This document shows, piece by piece, positions 44,101 through 52,691 of a stretch of DNA of 64,000 bases (the stretch's first letter is position 1; the number at the start of each line of letters is the position of its first letter). The notes below the pieces were generated by a model that saw only the letters and a program-made list of their open reading frames with translations, did no database searches and was not told where the DNA came from. A program made the translations under genes and the position numbers. The DNA comes from Cupriavidus basilensis (GTDB taxonomy: Bacteria; Pseudomonadota; Gammaproteobacteria; Burkholderiales; Burkholderiaceae), in NCBI RefSeq assembly GCF_000876015.1, contig NZ_BBQM01000016.1:124001-188000 (forward strand), read 5' to 3'.

Positions 44101-45965
44101 CGCTGGGCCATCGCACCAAGACCACGCTGCCGAACACGCGCACGGTGGGATGGCAGCGCTATGGCTCGGGCCATGTGCATGGCGTATTGCTGGACAGCCG
44201 GCCGTTGCTGGATGTGGAGCGCGACAAGCTGCACCGGGAGGTGTCGCGCCAGCACCGCGGCTGGCGCCAGACGCGCGCCTACGACGCCGGCGGGCGGCTC
44301 GCGCAACAGGCGGTGCGCCAGGGCGCGGCCGAGGCGCCCGGGGCCTGGATTGCCCAGCGGCAGTTCCAGTACAGCCCGGCCGGGCACCTGACGCGCATCG
44401 AGGACCGAGCGCGCGGCGCGACCGAGTATGCCTACGATCCGGTCGGACGCCTGCTCAAGGCAGTGTCGCCGGACCTGACCGAGGCATTTGCGTTCGATCC
44501 GGCGGGCAACCCGGTGGACCCGGACAAGATGGCGCCGCGCCCGGCGGTGGAGCGCGACGCAGACAAGGCCGCGCGGCATGCCCGCGAGGCCGCCGAGGAC
44601 GCCGCCTGGCTGCGTGCCCATCCGGGCGAGACATACCCGCCGCTGCGCTTTGACCAGCGCGGGGCCGAAGACCGTCAAAAGCTGGACGCCTGGCAGCGCG
44701 CGTTGCCGCGCTGCGTGGGCAACGTGCTCGCGGAACTCACGCATACGCGCTATGAGCACGACACGTATGGCAATCTCGTGCGCCGCATCGCGCCCGACGG
44801 CACGACATGGCAATACGAGTACGACGCGGCCAACCGGCTCACGCAGGCGAGCCGCCGTGCCGGGGAGGCAGCGGCCAACGAGCGGCAATGGGCGGACGAC
44901 TCGGCGCCCCCGGCGCTGCAGGTGCGCTTTGCCTATGACGCGTTTGGGCGGCGCACGCAAAAGACCGTCACCCATCCGGATGGCACCGTCGAGCGCACGC
45001 TGTTCAGCTGGGATGGCGACGTGCTGCTGATGGAGGAACGCTTCATCCAGCCCCCGCGACAGCCGGGGGACTACCGGCCCTGCCCGTTCCGCGGGGTGGC
45101 CCTGGTACGAGAAGACCCCGACGATGCGTATTCCGTGCCGGTGGCGCAGCGCATCCACACGCTGGAAGCGGATCAGCAATGGCAAGGCGCGTCGCTGTAC
45201 CTGCACGAACCCGGCAGCTTCGTACCGCTGGCGCGGCTGGACGAGACGCTGGTGGAGCCCGCGGTTCTGATGACGGGCACGGACGGGCAGTTCATGCAGG
45301 TGCCGGCCAAGACCCGGCATGCGACGCTGTTTTACCAGACTGACCACCTCGGCACGCCGCAGGAACTGGTGGACGAGACCGGCAAGGTGGTATGGCTGGG
45401 GCGGTACAAGGCGTGGGGCGGGCTGAAGGCGTCGCGCCACGGGGCAGATCCGGCCGAAGCCACCAACGCCATCCGCTTCCCGGGGCAGTACCATGATGCG
45501 GAGACGGGGCTGCATTACAACCGGCATCGGTATTATGATCCGGGCACGGGTAGATTCATCTCGAAGGATCCGATTGGGCTGGCTGGTGGGATCAATGTCT
45601 ATCAGTATGCGTCGAATCCGGTTGAGTGGGTCGATCCGTTAGGGCTAACTGGGCGAAATTGTGCTTTCAGGAAAGCGAAACGCGATGCGAGAATTCCAAT
45701 GTCTCAGCAACCGGACTCGATTAATCGAGTTCCGATGACTAACAACGGTTGCCCAGTGATGCATGGAAACAAACGCGTCGTTACTCGAGAGTACAAATTT
45801 ACTCGGTCAGACGGTAGTGTTGTGGTGATACAAGATCATGGGGCAGGTCATAGTTTTGGGGAAGGGGGTATTGGCGATCAAGCGGCACATTTCAATGTAC
45901 GGCCAATTGCCAATACAAGAACTGGCTCAGTAGATGGAACACAGGCACACTATCCCTTTGAGTGA
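41175..45965 (+). CDS. Rhs-family polymorphic toxin, nuclease-like C-terminal tip
   Basis: A 1596-aa Rhs effector. Residues 1-320 are a specific N-terminal region with hydrophobic helices (around 60-150) but no PAAR domain. About 325-420 form the DUF6531-like entry (GCGCPATATAKPVNYAMGDE). YD repeats (YDxxGRL) run to about 1450 and build the cocoon. The core ends with [20 protein letters not shown] and the self-cleavage-type motif DPLGL near residue 1490. The last 106 residues are the toxin tip: KRDARIPMSQQPDSINRVPM, a DHGAGHSFGEGG segment and AHFNVRP near the end. The His-rich motifs suggest an HNH/EndoVII-like or related nuclease, but the exact class is not certain. The tip is clearly lower in GC. 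Confidence 0.93.
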   Translation: MPGPEAPHPPVRQTPQAIQANAHARRVILSPVPAPATTPKLVHAPVESVTNHSQEIFIQCLYMVPVVGNAMSLWDVGADIYRICSQPGAAKDPFQWGILVIDAVGVVPAAGNASRPARAVAKEVLLAFAKGAAAAVLVDLFWATAGGDVIAFMAEFDRHLDSWKQDIIDGVRKATRTIRRFVQNPVSAAEQMGAVKKNTGFLSWVPSTEEIALYGIDQLLKLSGQRAAILAWLDAFERDTGPMIHAALGDAGKAGTLLFMAARVAAEIKTRRARKLPSHTAQAVPGTMDKPHVKAGQVRHTTQKGASPSPVPARNGCGCPATATAKPVNYAMGDENLEQTDFVLDGVVPIAWTRRYRSSLAAYDDSPLGARWSSPYHLSLAPRDDGSFLFFDPDSRPVPLPALAVGETIEVPAERLTLHRPDARQLRLAYPDGSVEAYRLHGTRYRLASRRGRDGLGLAMTYDERGRLTGMNDGADNAVRLDYADGRVSAIHRLDGAGNATQTLARYAYGPTGDLLRHEDVLGHARTFAYEQHLLVRYTDFNGNGHHLEWAWPGSAQGLPAPADAKCVRTWVGQDERDIRDDTRFEYHREHWYTRVTDAEGQQTYHRYDYHNRIVLVEHPDGSSERFEWDDRNNLVGMTNAEGQTERFAYDAQGRVTAVTDALGNTTRTEYDAAGLPVKVTAPTGEATETAYDELGRPVSVTDPTGRTTEYAWSNAGQLLAMTDPKGGVREFGYDHGGRLICARDCSGFETRYAYDANGHLMQRTDAEGQVTAYRHDARGQLLARRDPDGTEARFAYDGEGNLVTYTDGAGQATTYSYNARYQPTWRRDAAGRELWYLYDSQWRLARLRNENGEYTRFTYDVVGQLVEQTGFDDRTVHYGYDAAGHLTSRAEDGSRTEYGRDPLGRLTSRTVSAGARLPVEERFYYDAHGRLATASTGYSRVQLHYDEAGDMVAELQRIGTDNGEYVTVSRHEYDALGHRTKTTLPNTRTVGWQRYGSGHVHGVLLDSRPLLDVERDKLHREVSRQHRGWRQTRAYDAGGRLAQQAVRQGAAEAPGAWIAQRQFQYSPAGHLTRIEDRARGATEYAYDPVGRLLKAVSPDLTEAFAFDPAGNPVDPDKMAPRPAVERDADKAARHAREAAEDAAWLRAHPGETYPPLRFDQRGAEDRQKLDAWQRALPRCVGNVLAELTHTRYEHDTYGNLVRRIAPDGTTWQYEYDAANRLTQASRRAGEAAANERQWADDSAPPALQVRFAYDAFGRRTQKTVTHPDGTVERTLFSWDGDVLLMEERFIQPPRQPGDYRPCPFRGVALVREDPDDAYSVPVAQRIHTLEADQQWQGASLYLHEPGSFVPLARLDETLVEPAVLMTGTDGQFMQVPAKTRHATLFYQTDHLGTPQELVDETGKVVWLGRYKAWGGLKASRHGADPAEATNAIRFPGQYHDAETGLHYNRHRYYDPGTGRFISKDPIGLAGGINVYQYASNPVEWVDPLGLTGRNCAFRKAKRDARIPMSQQPDSINRVPMTNNGCPVMHGNKRVVTREYKFTRSDGSVVVIQDHGAGHSFGEGGIGDQAAHFNVRPIANTRTGSVDGTQAHYPFE
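45018..45648 (+). repeat. Rhs core segment duplicated downstream (copy 1)
   Basis: This end of the rhs core is repeated almost exactly at 46501-47130. Only a handful of base differences are visible up to the DPLGL codons, after which the sequences are unrelated. Confidence 0.9.
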
Positions 45966-45973
45966 AGGAAGCC

Positions 45974-46360
45974 ATGAATCCCAATGCTGCGTTCCTAGAG
46001 AACGGCGAAGTCCTTTGTCGAATTTATGGTGTTTTTCCGAAATTCGACGAAGTAAATCTTCATAACATTAAATTAGACTGGAATGGTCCAATCGCTATTC
46101 TTACATTTGATTTGGCTGATTTTCCTAAAAATCCTCCTGAAAAATGGAAAAAACTCAATACGATTCAGATCGATTTGTCGTTTTTCCCGCTTATTTCGGT
46201 GGATTTGAGAAAATTTGGGAGGGGGAATAAATGCGACATTCTACCATCCATAGGTGATGATGGATTATTAAAAATAATTATACAAGGAGACTCGGAAGGG
46301 TGTTTCACGGCTATATCTGCTCGGGTAGATAAAGTTTCAGCTTATTTTAATCAAAGGTGA
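45974..46360 (+). CDS. Presumed immunity protein for the Rhs tip (Imm50-like)
   Basis: A 128-aa protein of low GC encoded directly after the rhs stop, the position of cognate immunity genes. The pattern VLCRIYGVFPKFDEVNLHNI followed by alternating strands (AILTFDLADF, IQIDLSFFPLISVDLRKF, LLKIIIQG) resembles the Imm50 immunity family, though I cannot confirm it. ATG 45974 has GAAGGAAG 4 nt upstream; a GTG at 45962 overlaps the rhs stop. No signal peptide, so it would neutralise the toxin in the cytoplasm. Confidence 0.75.
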   Translation: MNPNAAFLENGEVLCRIYGVFPKFDEVNLHNIKLDWNGPIAILTFDLADFPKNPPEKWKKLNTIQIDLSFFPLISVDLRKFGRGNKCDILPSIGDDGLLKIIIQGDSEGCFTAISARVDKVSAYFNQR

Positions 46361-46500
46361 GTGAAGATCCGTGTAATTTGCGACCCCTCATCCAGTTTTC
46401 TCGGAGGTAATTGAAGAACCAACCGCACCTGATCGCCCACTACGCTGACCGCACTGGGTGCGGCATGAGCCTCGAATGGTGGGGCGACAGTTGAGATGAC

Positions 46501-47490
46501 GACGTGCTGCTGATGGAGGAACGCTTCATCCAGCCCCCGCGACAGCCGGGGGACTACCGGCCCTGCCCGTTCCGCGGGGTGGCCCTGGCACGAGAAGACC
46601 CCGACGATGCGTATTCCGTGCCGGTGGCGCAGCGCATCCACACGCTGGAAGCGGATCAGCAATGGCAAGGCGCGTCGCTGTACCTGCACGAACCCGGCAG
46701 CTTCGTACCGCTGGCGCGGCTGGACGAGACGCTGGTGGAGCCCGCGGTTCTGATGACGGGCACGGACGGGCAGTTCATGCAGGTGCCGGCGAAGACCCGG
46801 CATGCGACGCTGTTTTACCAGACCGACCACCTCGGCACGCCGCAGGAACTGGTGGACGAGACCGGCAAGGTGGTATGGCTGGGGCGGTACAAGGCGTGGG
46901 GCGGGCTGAAGGCGTCGCGCCACGGGGCAGATCCGGCCGAAGCCACCAACGCCATCCGCTTCCCGGGGCAGTACCATGATGCGGAGACGGGGCTGCATTA
47001 CAACCGGCATCGGTATTATGATCCGGGCACGGGTAGATTCATCTCGAAAGATCCGATTGGGCTGGCTGGTGGGATCAATGTCTATCAGTACGCGCCCAAT
47101 CCGGTTGAGTGGATTGATCCGCTTGGGTTGAAGAAGAAAAAATGCCCTTGTCCTGACTGCCTACCCGATGAAGCGATTGTATGTAGAGGCGGTAGTTGTA
47201 CTGCCGAGAAATTTCGTCAGGGATCGGGTGTCACGGTTGGTGCAGACGGAAGACTAGATGGAGTTTCGGTAAACAGTGCTACGGGAAAGTCACTAGATGA
47301 ACTGACTGATGGCATCCCGCATGGGAAGGTCGGTGTTACAACGGTCGGAAATGTCAGGGTGGCAGGTGACGATGTGGTTGCATCGCCAACTAGGAAAAAT
47401 CCAAATCATGCGACCTTATCTGGAATAACAGCGGAACAAGCGGAGGCGCTCATGACGCCGACTGTCCGCAATCCCAATGCAAGAAAGTAG
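46501..47490 (+). pseudogene. Displaced orphan Rhs tip 1 (core end plus different toxin)
   Basis: Begins abruptly with about 630 bp nearly identical to the rhs core end (copy at 45018) and continues past DPLGL into a new tip of about 120 residues: CPCPDCLPDEAIVCRGGSC, KFRQGSGVTVGADGRLDGV, and a C-terminal NPNHATLSGITAEQAEALM. I know this tip type from Rhs proteins but cannot assign an activity. There is no proper start; the frame is open from about 46497. It is probably silent but could replace the main tip by homologous recombination over the shared core. Confidence 0.85.
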
Positions 47491-47497
47491 GTGGAAT

Positions 47498-47758
47498 ATG
47501 AACGAGGAAAAACTGAATGAAATTGAGGCTCGCTGTAAGGCGGCCACGCCTGGGCCGTGGGTATCTTATGTTGAGGGAAGAGACCATGAAAGCGGTTCAA
47601 ATTTCATCATGACTGGTCCGGAAGATGCTCGCAGTGAAGATATCGAGCTAAGTGGCGCCACCATCGCGGATCAAGATTTTATTGCGCATGCTAGACAAGA
47701 TATACCGCTGTTGGTTGCTGAGATTAGGCGGCTCAGGGAAATGTTGATGCGTAAGTAG
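47498..47758 (+). CDS. Presumed immunity protein for orphan Rhs tip 1
   Basis: An 86-aa protein beginning [21 protein letters not shown], acidic, with a C-terminal helix [22 protein letters not shown] 47498 lies 7 bp after the orphan tip stop, with AGGTGG before it. Position and size point to the immunity partner of the displaced tip; the fold is not one I can name. The TPGPW and [11 protein letters not shown] motifs also occur in phage-type small proteins. Low GC like its toxin. Confidence 0.7.
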   Translation: MNEEKLNEIEARCKAATPGPWVSYVEGRDHESGSNFIMTGPEDARSEDIELSGATIADQDFIAHARQDIPLLVAEIRRLREMLMRK

Positions 47759-48147
47759 AAACGGGGCTGCATTACAACCGGTATCGGTATTATGATCCGG
47801 GCAGTGGGTGCTTTATCTCGAAGGACCCGATCGGGTTGGCTGGTGGCATCAACGTCTACCAGTACGCGCCGAACACGACGGGGTGGATTGATCCGCTCGG
47901 ATTAGCTGCTGTGTCCAACACTTCAGACTTCGATACAGCAAGGCGAGATATCGAGGAACACTTCCCGGTCATTCGCCCGCTCACTATCGCCGGCGTGTCT
48001 CCGGTGATGCGGCACGAGATGGCACCGTATCTCCTGCTCCAGTGGCGGAGTGCTGTCCTGTCTGCACGCCGTCGACGGCGGGGTATGAAACGGGCGGGCG
48101 GTGTGTTGATCTGGAAGCCGGCCTGGACGGCAGTGCCGCTGCATTAG
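47758..48147 (+). pseudogene. Displaced orphan Rhs tip 2 (remnant)
   Basis: A third, shorter and more diverged copy of the Rhs core end starts exactly at the immunity gene's stop codon: [34 protein letters not shown] and DPLGL by about 47905. It continues with a different tip ([19 protein letters not shown]) that turns into basic, unrecognisable sequence after about 48000, so the toxin is probably degraded or truncated. It has no start codon of its own. Confidence 0.8.
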
Positions 48148-48197
48148 GAATCTGCCGCCGCAGTTGAAACAACCAGCACATCGAAAGGCGAAACACC

Positions 48198-48464
48198 ATG
48201 ACTTCCATTGCTTACGCAGGCGACCCCACAACCCACGGTGGCGTCATTCTCACCGGTTCCGACACGATGATCGTCATGGACCGCAAAGCCGCCCGCAAAG
48301 GCGACCTGGTGTCGTGCCCGCTGCCGGGCCACGGCGTCAATCCGATCATCGAAGGCTCGGACATGCTGACCGACAACGGCAGGCCGATTGCGCTGCACGG
48401 ACACCGTACCGCGTGCGGTTGCATGCTGATTGCGCTGGACACGCACGCTACCATTCACCAATAA
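48198..48464 (+). CDS. PAAR-domain protein
   Basis: A free-standing 88-aa PAAR protein that forms the conical tip on VgrG. It has DPTTHGGVILTGSDTM near the start, then GDLVSCPLPGHGVNPIIEG, with His and Cys residues (H13, C41, H46, H67, C74) placed as zinc ligands of the cone. ATG 48198 follows AAAGGCG. Since the Rhs protein lacks its own PAAR domain, this protein probably sharpens the VgrG spike that carries Rhs. Confidence 0.88.
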   Translation: MTSIAYAGDPTTHGGVILTGSDTMIVMDRKAARKGDLVSCPLPGHGVNPIIEGSDMLTDNGRPIALHGHRTACGCMLIALDTHATIHQ

Positions 48465-48745
48465 CTTGGGCTGAGCCTGTGGCGACACCGTCCCGGGTGC
48501 CTGTTGCCGCCAGTCGATACCTTGCTGTCGCGGCGTTGACGGGTTCAATACTGCCCATGTGCGCGCAATCTTCGAAACTGCGTACCCCAAGCATCCGGTG
48601 ACCGGTGCCGGAGCGAGCGGCATCGGAAAATTCATCTTTTGTGTCAGAAACAGTAATCTCGGCGGTTTTTTCACTACGCTTGCGGCTGGCGCCGGATTAT
48701 CCGGCTCTGTTCTTCTTTCAGCCGACCACTCAACGCGCAGACAAT

Positions 48746-49210
48746 ATGAATCAACACACGCCGCAACCGTCTTTCGCTTTCGTCGCCACCTCGTGGGCCG
48801 CCCTGCTCGCCGGCTTCATCGCTTTCCTGGTGGGGCTGTTCAATGCCGACATGCAACTGAACGAGCGCGGCTATTACTTCACCGTCCTCGTCTACGGCCT
48901 GTTCGCCGCGGTATCCGTGCAGAAAAGCGTGCGGGACCGGCTCGAAGGCATCCCGGTCACCGGCATCTACTACGGATTGTGCTGGGTGTCGGTATTGCTG
49001 GCGGTGCTGCTGCTCGGCGTGGGCTTGTTCAACGCGACCCTCGCCCTCAGCGAGAAGGGGTTCTACGGCATGTCGTTCGCGCTGGCCCTGTTCGGCGCCA
49101 TCGCCGTGCAGAAGAATACGCGCGACCTCCATGCCGCCCGGCCCCAGGCGGCCGACGCGCCGCTCGCGCCCGCCCGCGACGACGGCGCGCCCGCACGGCA
49201 GGACGACTGA
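48746..49210 (+). CDS. YiaA/YiaB-family inner-membrane protein
   Basis: A 154-aa protein with four hydrophobic segments in two similar halves, each of the YiaAB type: [20 protein letters not shown] then [20 protein letters not shown], repeated as [20 protein letters not shown] then [20 protein letters not shown]. Each half ends with VQKxxRD. The C-terminal 30 residues are a hydrophilic Asp/Ala tail. The function of YiaA-like proteins is unknown. ATG 48746 is the only start before the first helix. Confidence 0.82.
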   Translation: MNQHTPQPSFAFVATSWAALLAGFIAFLVGLFNADMQLNERGYYFTVLVYGLFAAVSVQKSVRDRLEGIPVTGIYYGLCWVSVLLAVLLLGVGLFNATLALSEKGFYGMSFALALFGAIAVQKNTRDLHAARPQAADAPLAPARDDGAPARQDD

Positions 49211-49385
49211 TCTCCCGCCCGGCGTGGCGGTGCCGCCGGGGCACACGCCACGGCCAGCCTGCTATCCTCGCCCCAGCCCACCCTCCTCGTGCATGCTTGG
49301 CGCCCGCCAGGAAACCCCGCTTCTCGCCTCTGCCGCCAGCCGGACACGCATGCCGCCGCGGCCCGCCACACCCCGACTGTTGACT

Positions 49386-49405
49386 GAAAATCAAAAGATT
49401 TTCAC
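49386..49405. promoter_or_regulatory. Inverted repeat in the gap before the MFS gene
   Basis: TGAAAATC-AAAA-GATTTTCA is a perfect 8-bp dyad in the 325-bp gap between the YiaA-like and MFS genes. No T tract follows, so an operator is as likely as a terminator. The rest of the gap shows nothing notable. Confidence 0.45.
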
Positions 49406-49535
49406 CGATACTCCTGTTTTTCAATCGAAGCGGGCCAGGCAGACTTCGCCTCATCGCTTTGCTCGCCGAAGCACGCGCGGCGAGCGCCTGCCGCGCGGCA
49501 TGGCCCCGCATCCGCCCCCAACCGAGGAGAATTTC

Positions 49536-50726
49536 ATGACCGCGTCCAGCGCCCCCGCCGTCGAGGCCGCGCCCCGTTCCGCCCTGCCGCTGCTCGCGCT
49601 CGCGGCCGGCGCCTTCAGCATCGGCACCACCGAGTTCGCGCCGATGGGCCTGCTGCCCGTGATCGCGGACGGCGTCCACGTGTCGATCCCGACCGCCGGC
49701 ATGCTGATCAGCGCCTACGCCATCGGCGTCATGCTCGGCGCGCCGGTGATGACGCTGCTCCTGTCGCGCTGGCCCCGGCGCTCGGCGCTGATCGCGCTGA
49801 TGAGCATCTTCACGGTGGGCAACCTGCTGTCCGCGCTGGCGCCGAACTACACGGCGCTGCTACTCGCGCGGCTGGTCACGAGCCTGAACCACGGCGCGTT
49901 CTTCGGCGTGGGCTCGGTCGTCGCGGCCAGCCTGGTGCCGCGCCACCGGCAGGCCAGCGCCGTGGCCACCATGTTCATGGGCCTGACCATCGCCAACGTG
50001 GGCGGCGTGCCGGCCGCGACCTGGCTCGGGCAGGTGCTCGGCTGGCGCATGTCGTTCGCGGCCACCGCCGGGCTCGGCGTCGTCGCCATGATCGGGCTGT
50101 GGTCGGCGCTGCCGCGCGGCCAGGCCGGCCGGGCGCCCGACCTGCGCGGCGAGTTGGCCGTGCTGACGCGGCCCGTGGTGCTGGCCGCGATGGCCACCAC
50201 CGTGCTCGGCGCCGGCGCCATGTTCACGCTCTATACCTATATCGCGCCGACGCTGGTGGAAATCACCGGCGCCTCGCCCGGCTTCGTCACCGCGATGCTG
50301 ATGCTGATCGGCATCGGCTTCTCGATCGGCAACGTGGCCGGCGGGCGCCTGGCCGACCGTTCGCTCGAAGGCAGCCTGATCGGCTTCCTGGTCCTGCTGA
50401 GCGCGGTCATGCTGGTGTTCCCGTGGCTGGCCACCACGCACCTGGGCGTGGCCGCCGGCCTGCTGGTATGGGGCACCGCCACCTTCGCCATCGTGCCGCC
50501 GCTGCAGATGCGCGTGATGCGCGCTGCGGCCGAGGCGCCGGGCCTGGCGTCCTCGGTCAACGTGGGCGCGTTCAACCTCGGCAACGCGCTCGGCGCGGCC
50601 GCGGGCGGCGCCGCCATTTCGTCCGGCTTCGGCTACCAGGCCGTGCCGGTGGTCGGCGCGCTGCTGGCCGCGGCCAGCCTCCTGCTCGTGCTGGTCCAGG
50701 CCGCGCGCGCGCGCCAGCGCGCCTGA
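49536..50726 (+). CDS. MFS transporter, AraJ/YdhP-like (DHA1)
   Basis: A 396-aa, 12-helix major facilitator of the DHA1 group that includes arabinose/drug exporters. The first helix carries [20 protein letters not shown], the group hallmark, and [26 protein letters not shown] gives motif A (in two pieces). ATG 49536 follows GAGGAGAATTTC. No regulator gene is adjacent, so the substrate cannot be guessed. Confidence 0.9.
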   Translation: MTASSAPAVEAAPRSALPLLALAAGAFSIGTTEFAPMGLLPVIADGVHVSIPTAGMLISAYAIGVMLGAPVMTLLLSRWPRRSALIALMSIFTVGNLLSALAPNYTALLLARLVTSLNHGAFFGVGSVVAASLVPRHRQASAVATMFMGLTIANVGGVPAATWLGQVLGWRMSFAATAGLGVVAMIGLWSALPRGQAGRAPDLRGELAVLTRPVVLAAMATTVLGAGAMFTLYTYIAPTLVEITGASPGFVTAMLMLIGIGFSIGNVAGGRLADRSLEGSLIGFLVLLSAVMLVFPWLATTHLGVAAGLLVWGTATFAIVPPLQMRVMRAAAEAPGLASSVNVGAFNLGNALGAAAGGAAISSGFGYQAVPVVGALLAAASLLLVLVQAARARQRA

Positions 50727-50779
50727 CGGCGGCTCCCTACTTCCCGCGGCCCGGTGCGATACCGCGCGGGCCGCCGCGC

Positions 50780-52624
50780 CTAGCCGGGCAGCTCGCCCAC
50801 CGCGCGCGACGCCTGCTCGATCGCCGCCGTCAGCGACGGGCTGCCGGCGCTGTCGCAATTGGCGATGACCACGTTGCCCGCCGGCGCGCGTGCCCGTTCC
50901 AGCGCGGCCTGCGCCGCGGCCGCGTCGTCGTAGAGGCTGTTGGGCAGGTAGCTGTAGCCGTGCGCCCAGCGGTTGACGGTGATGCCGCGGATCACGTCGC
51001 CGGAGGCAAAGCCGCCGCCGGCCAGCATGCGGTCGAGCTGGCCGCGGATGCCGGCTTCGAGCGTGGCGAACGGCGTGCCGAGCAGGAAGGCGCGGCCGGC
51101 GCGGAAACGGTCGCGCGCGGACATGCCGCTGTCGGGCACGGTCGGCACGTAGAGCATGTGCAGCACCACCGGGTCGGATGGCCGCGCGCCGGCCGGGGTT
51201 TCCAGCCACAGGTCGGTGTAGGCCATCGCCGGCGCGTGGATGCGGCGGGCCTTGAGCGCGGCGAAGGCCCGCCAGTTGTCGAGCGCCACCTTGCTGTAGA
51301 CCACCGGCGCCTTGACGTCGGCGCGCAGGGCCTGCTTCTGCGGCTCGGGCAGGCCGGGCATGATGAACGGGATCATCATGTTGTAGCCCGCCAGCACCAC
51401 GTGCGCAGCTTCCACGCGGTGCAGGTTGCCGCTCCAGCCGTAGGTCACGCGCGTGATGCGCTGGTCGGGCTCGATGGCGATGGCGGTGCTGTTCAGGCGC
51501 AGCTTGACCTTGGCGTCGTCGGTATCGAGCCGGCTGTAGTCGAAGGCCGCGCCGCCGATGGCATCGGCGCCCGCGCCCCCGGCCACGCCGGGAATCAGGC
51601 TGCGCACCAGCAGGCGCGCCAGCGTGGCGTTGCCGTCGGGAAACCACAGCGTGGAAGCCGGCGACTTGCCCAGGCGCGCGTCGCGGCCCAGCCGCGGCAT
51701 GTTCGCGCCGCCCGGCAGGCCGATGGCGAGCGCGTCGAACACGGAGACGCCGTCCGCGTCGAGCGCGTAGGCATCGTTGCCGCGGCTGCGGAAGAAGCGC
51801 TGGCCGGCCAGCCCCAGGCCGGCCTTGTCGCGCAGGAAGGCGGCATACGGCGTGCGCTTGAGGTAGGCCAGCCGCTCGGCCTCGCCCAGGCCCGCGAGGT
51901 AGTCGGTGCCGCCGTCGGCCAGGCGCGCCAGCGCGGCGCGGTCCTGCGGCGGCAGCGGCGTCTTGTCGAGGAAGGCCTTGAAGGCGTCGGTCGACGGCGG
52001 CGCCGCGCCTGTATTGCCGGCGTTGCGCGCGTCGGTCAGATCGGCGAACGGGTCGCCGGCCAGCAGCTGGTCGCGGCCGAAATGCTCGGCGTCGAAGAAC
52101 ACCGCGCGGCCCATGCCGAGGTCGCGGTAGGGATCGGGCGCGGCCGGCGGGCGCTTGGTCTCCACGCCCAGCCCGGCCAGCAGCGTGGCCACCGCGCGGC
52201 TGTCGAGCGCAGCCGCGGGCATGTCGGCGCTGCCGCCGTAGGTGACGAGTTTCTGCCCGCGCACGGTGAATTCGTTGCGCTTGGCGTGGCCGCCGAAATC
52301 GTCGTGGTTGTCGAGGATCAGGATGCGCTTGCCGGCGCCGAAGCGGCGCTGGTAGAACCACGCCGCCGCCAACCCGCTGATGCCGCCGCCGACCACCACG
52401 AGGTCGAACGCTTCGCGCGCGAGCACGCCGGGGTATCTGGCGCCTTCGCGCGCCAGGCTGTGCGCCAGCGTGTAGGTGCCGGCGTGGTTGCCGCGCAGCC
52501 CGGTGAGCGCCGGCGGATACACCGCCGCGCCGCGCTCGGCGGCCCGCAGCAGCTGGCCCGGCGCGAGGCCGGCGGCGATGGTGAGCGCGGCGCCGTTGAG
52601 GAAATCCCTGCGCGTGATGGTCAT
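50780..52624 (-). CDS. Tat-exported FAD-dependent oxidoreductase (spermidine dehydrogenase-like)
   Basis: A 614-aa flavoprotein. A twin-arginine signal is at the start (ITRRDFLNGAALTIAAGLA), so it acts folded in the periplasm. The FAD-binding fold has FDLVVVGGGISGLAAAWFYQ followed by LILDNHDDFGGHAKR, the arrangement of amine oxidase and spermidine dehydrogenase-like proteins. Length and layout suit periplasmic spermidine dehydrogenase, but other amines or polyamines are possible. The cytochrome c gene lies 67 bp upstream on the same strand, the likely electron acceptor. Confidence 0.8.
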   Translation of the reverse strand: MTITRRDFLNGAALTIAAGLAPGQLLRAAERGAAVYPPALTGLRGNHAGTYTLAHSLAREGARYPGVLAREAFDLVVVGGGISGLAAAWFYQRRFGAGKRILILDNHDDFGGHAKRNEFTVRGQKLVTYGGSADMPAAALDSRAVATLLAGLGVETKRPPAAPDPYRDLGMGRAVFFDAEHFGRDQLLAGDPFADLTDARNAGNTGAAPPSTDAFKAFLDKTPLPPQDRAALARLADGGTDYLAGLGEAERLAYLKRTPYAAFLRDKAGLGLAGQRFFRSRGNDAYALDADGVSVFDALAIGLPGGANMPRLGRDARLGKSPASTLWFPDGNATLARLLVRSLIPGVAGGAGADAIGGAAFDYSRLDTDDAKVKLRLNSTAIAIEPDQRITRVTYGWSGNLHRVEAAHVVLAGYNMMIPFIMPGLPEPQKQALRADVKAPVVYSKVALDNWRAFAALKARRIHAPAMAYTDLWLETPAGARPSDPVVLHMLYVPTVPDSGMSARDRFRAGRAFLLGTPFATLEAGIRGQLDRMLAGGGFASGDVIRGITVNRWAHGYSYLPNSLYDDAAAAQAALERARAPAGNVVIANCDSAGSPSLTAAIEQASRAVGELPG

Positions 52625-52691
52625 GTCGGTGTGGCCTTCGCTTGTCGCTGCTTGTCTTTGCCCGGTCCCTGCGTGTCCCTGCCCGCGCGGC

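Noticed and set aside
41781-45527. Long open frame antisense to rhs
   Set aside because: Shadow of the rhs gene; no recognisable domain and no start signals.
38349-48464. Complete T6SS gene cluster
   Set aside because: Only VgrG, Rhs and PAAR are present; no sheath, baseplate, membrane complex or ClpV genes.
49386-49405. Rho-independent terminator after the YiaA-like gene
   Set aside because: The stem is AT-rich with no T tract and lies 176 bp after the stop, so an operator or chance dyad is as likely.
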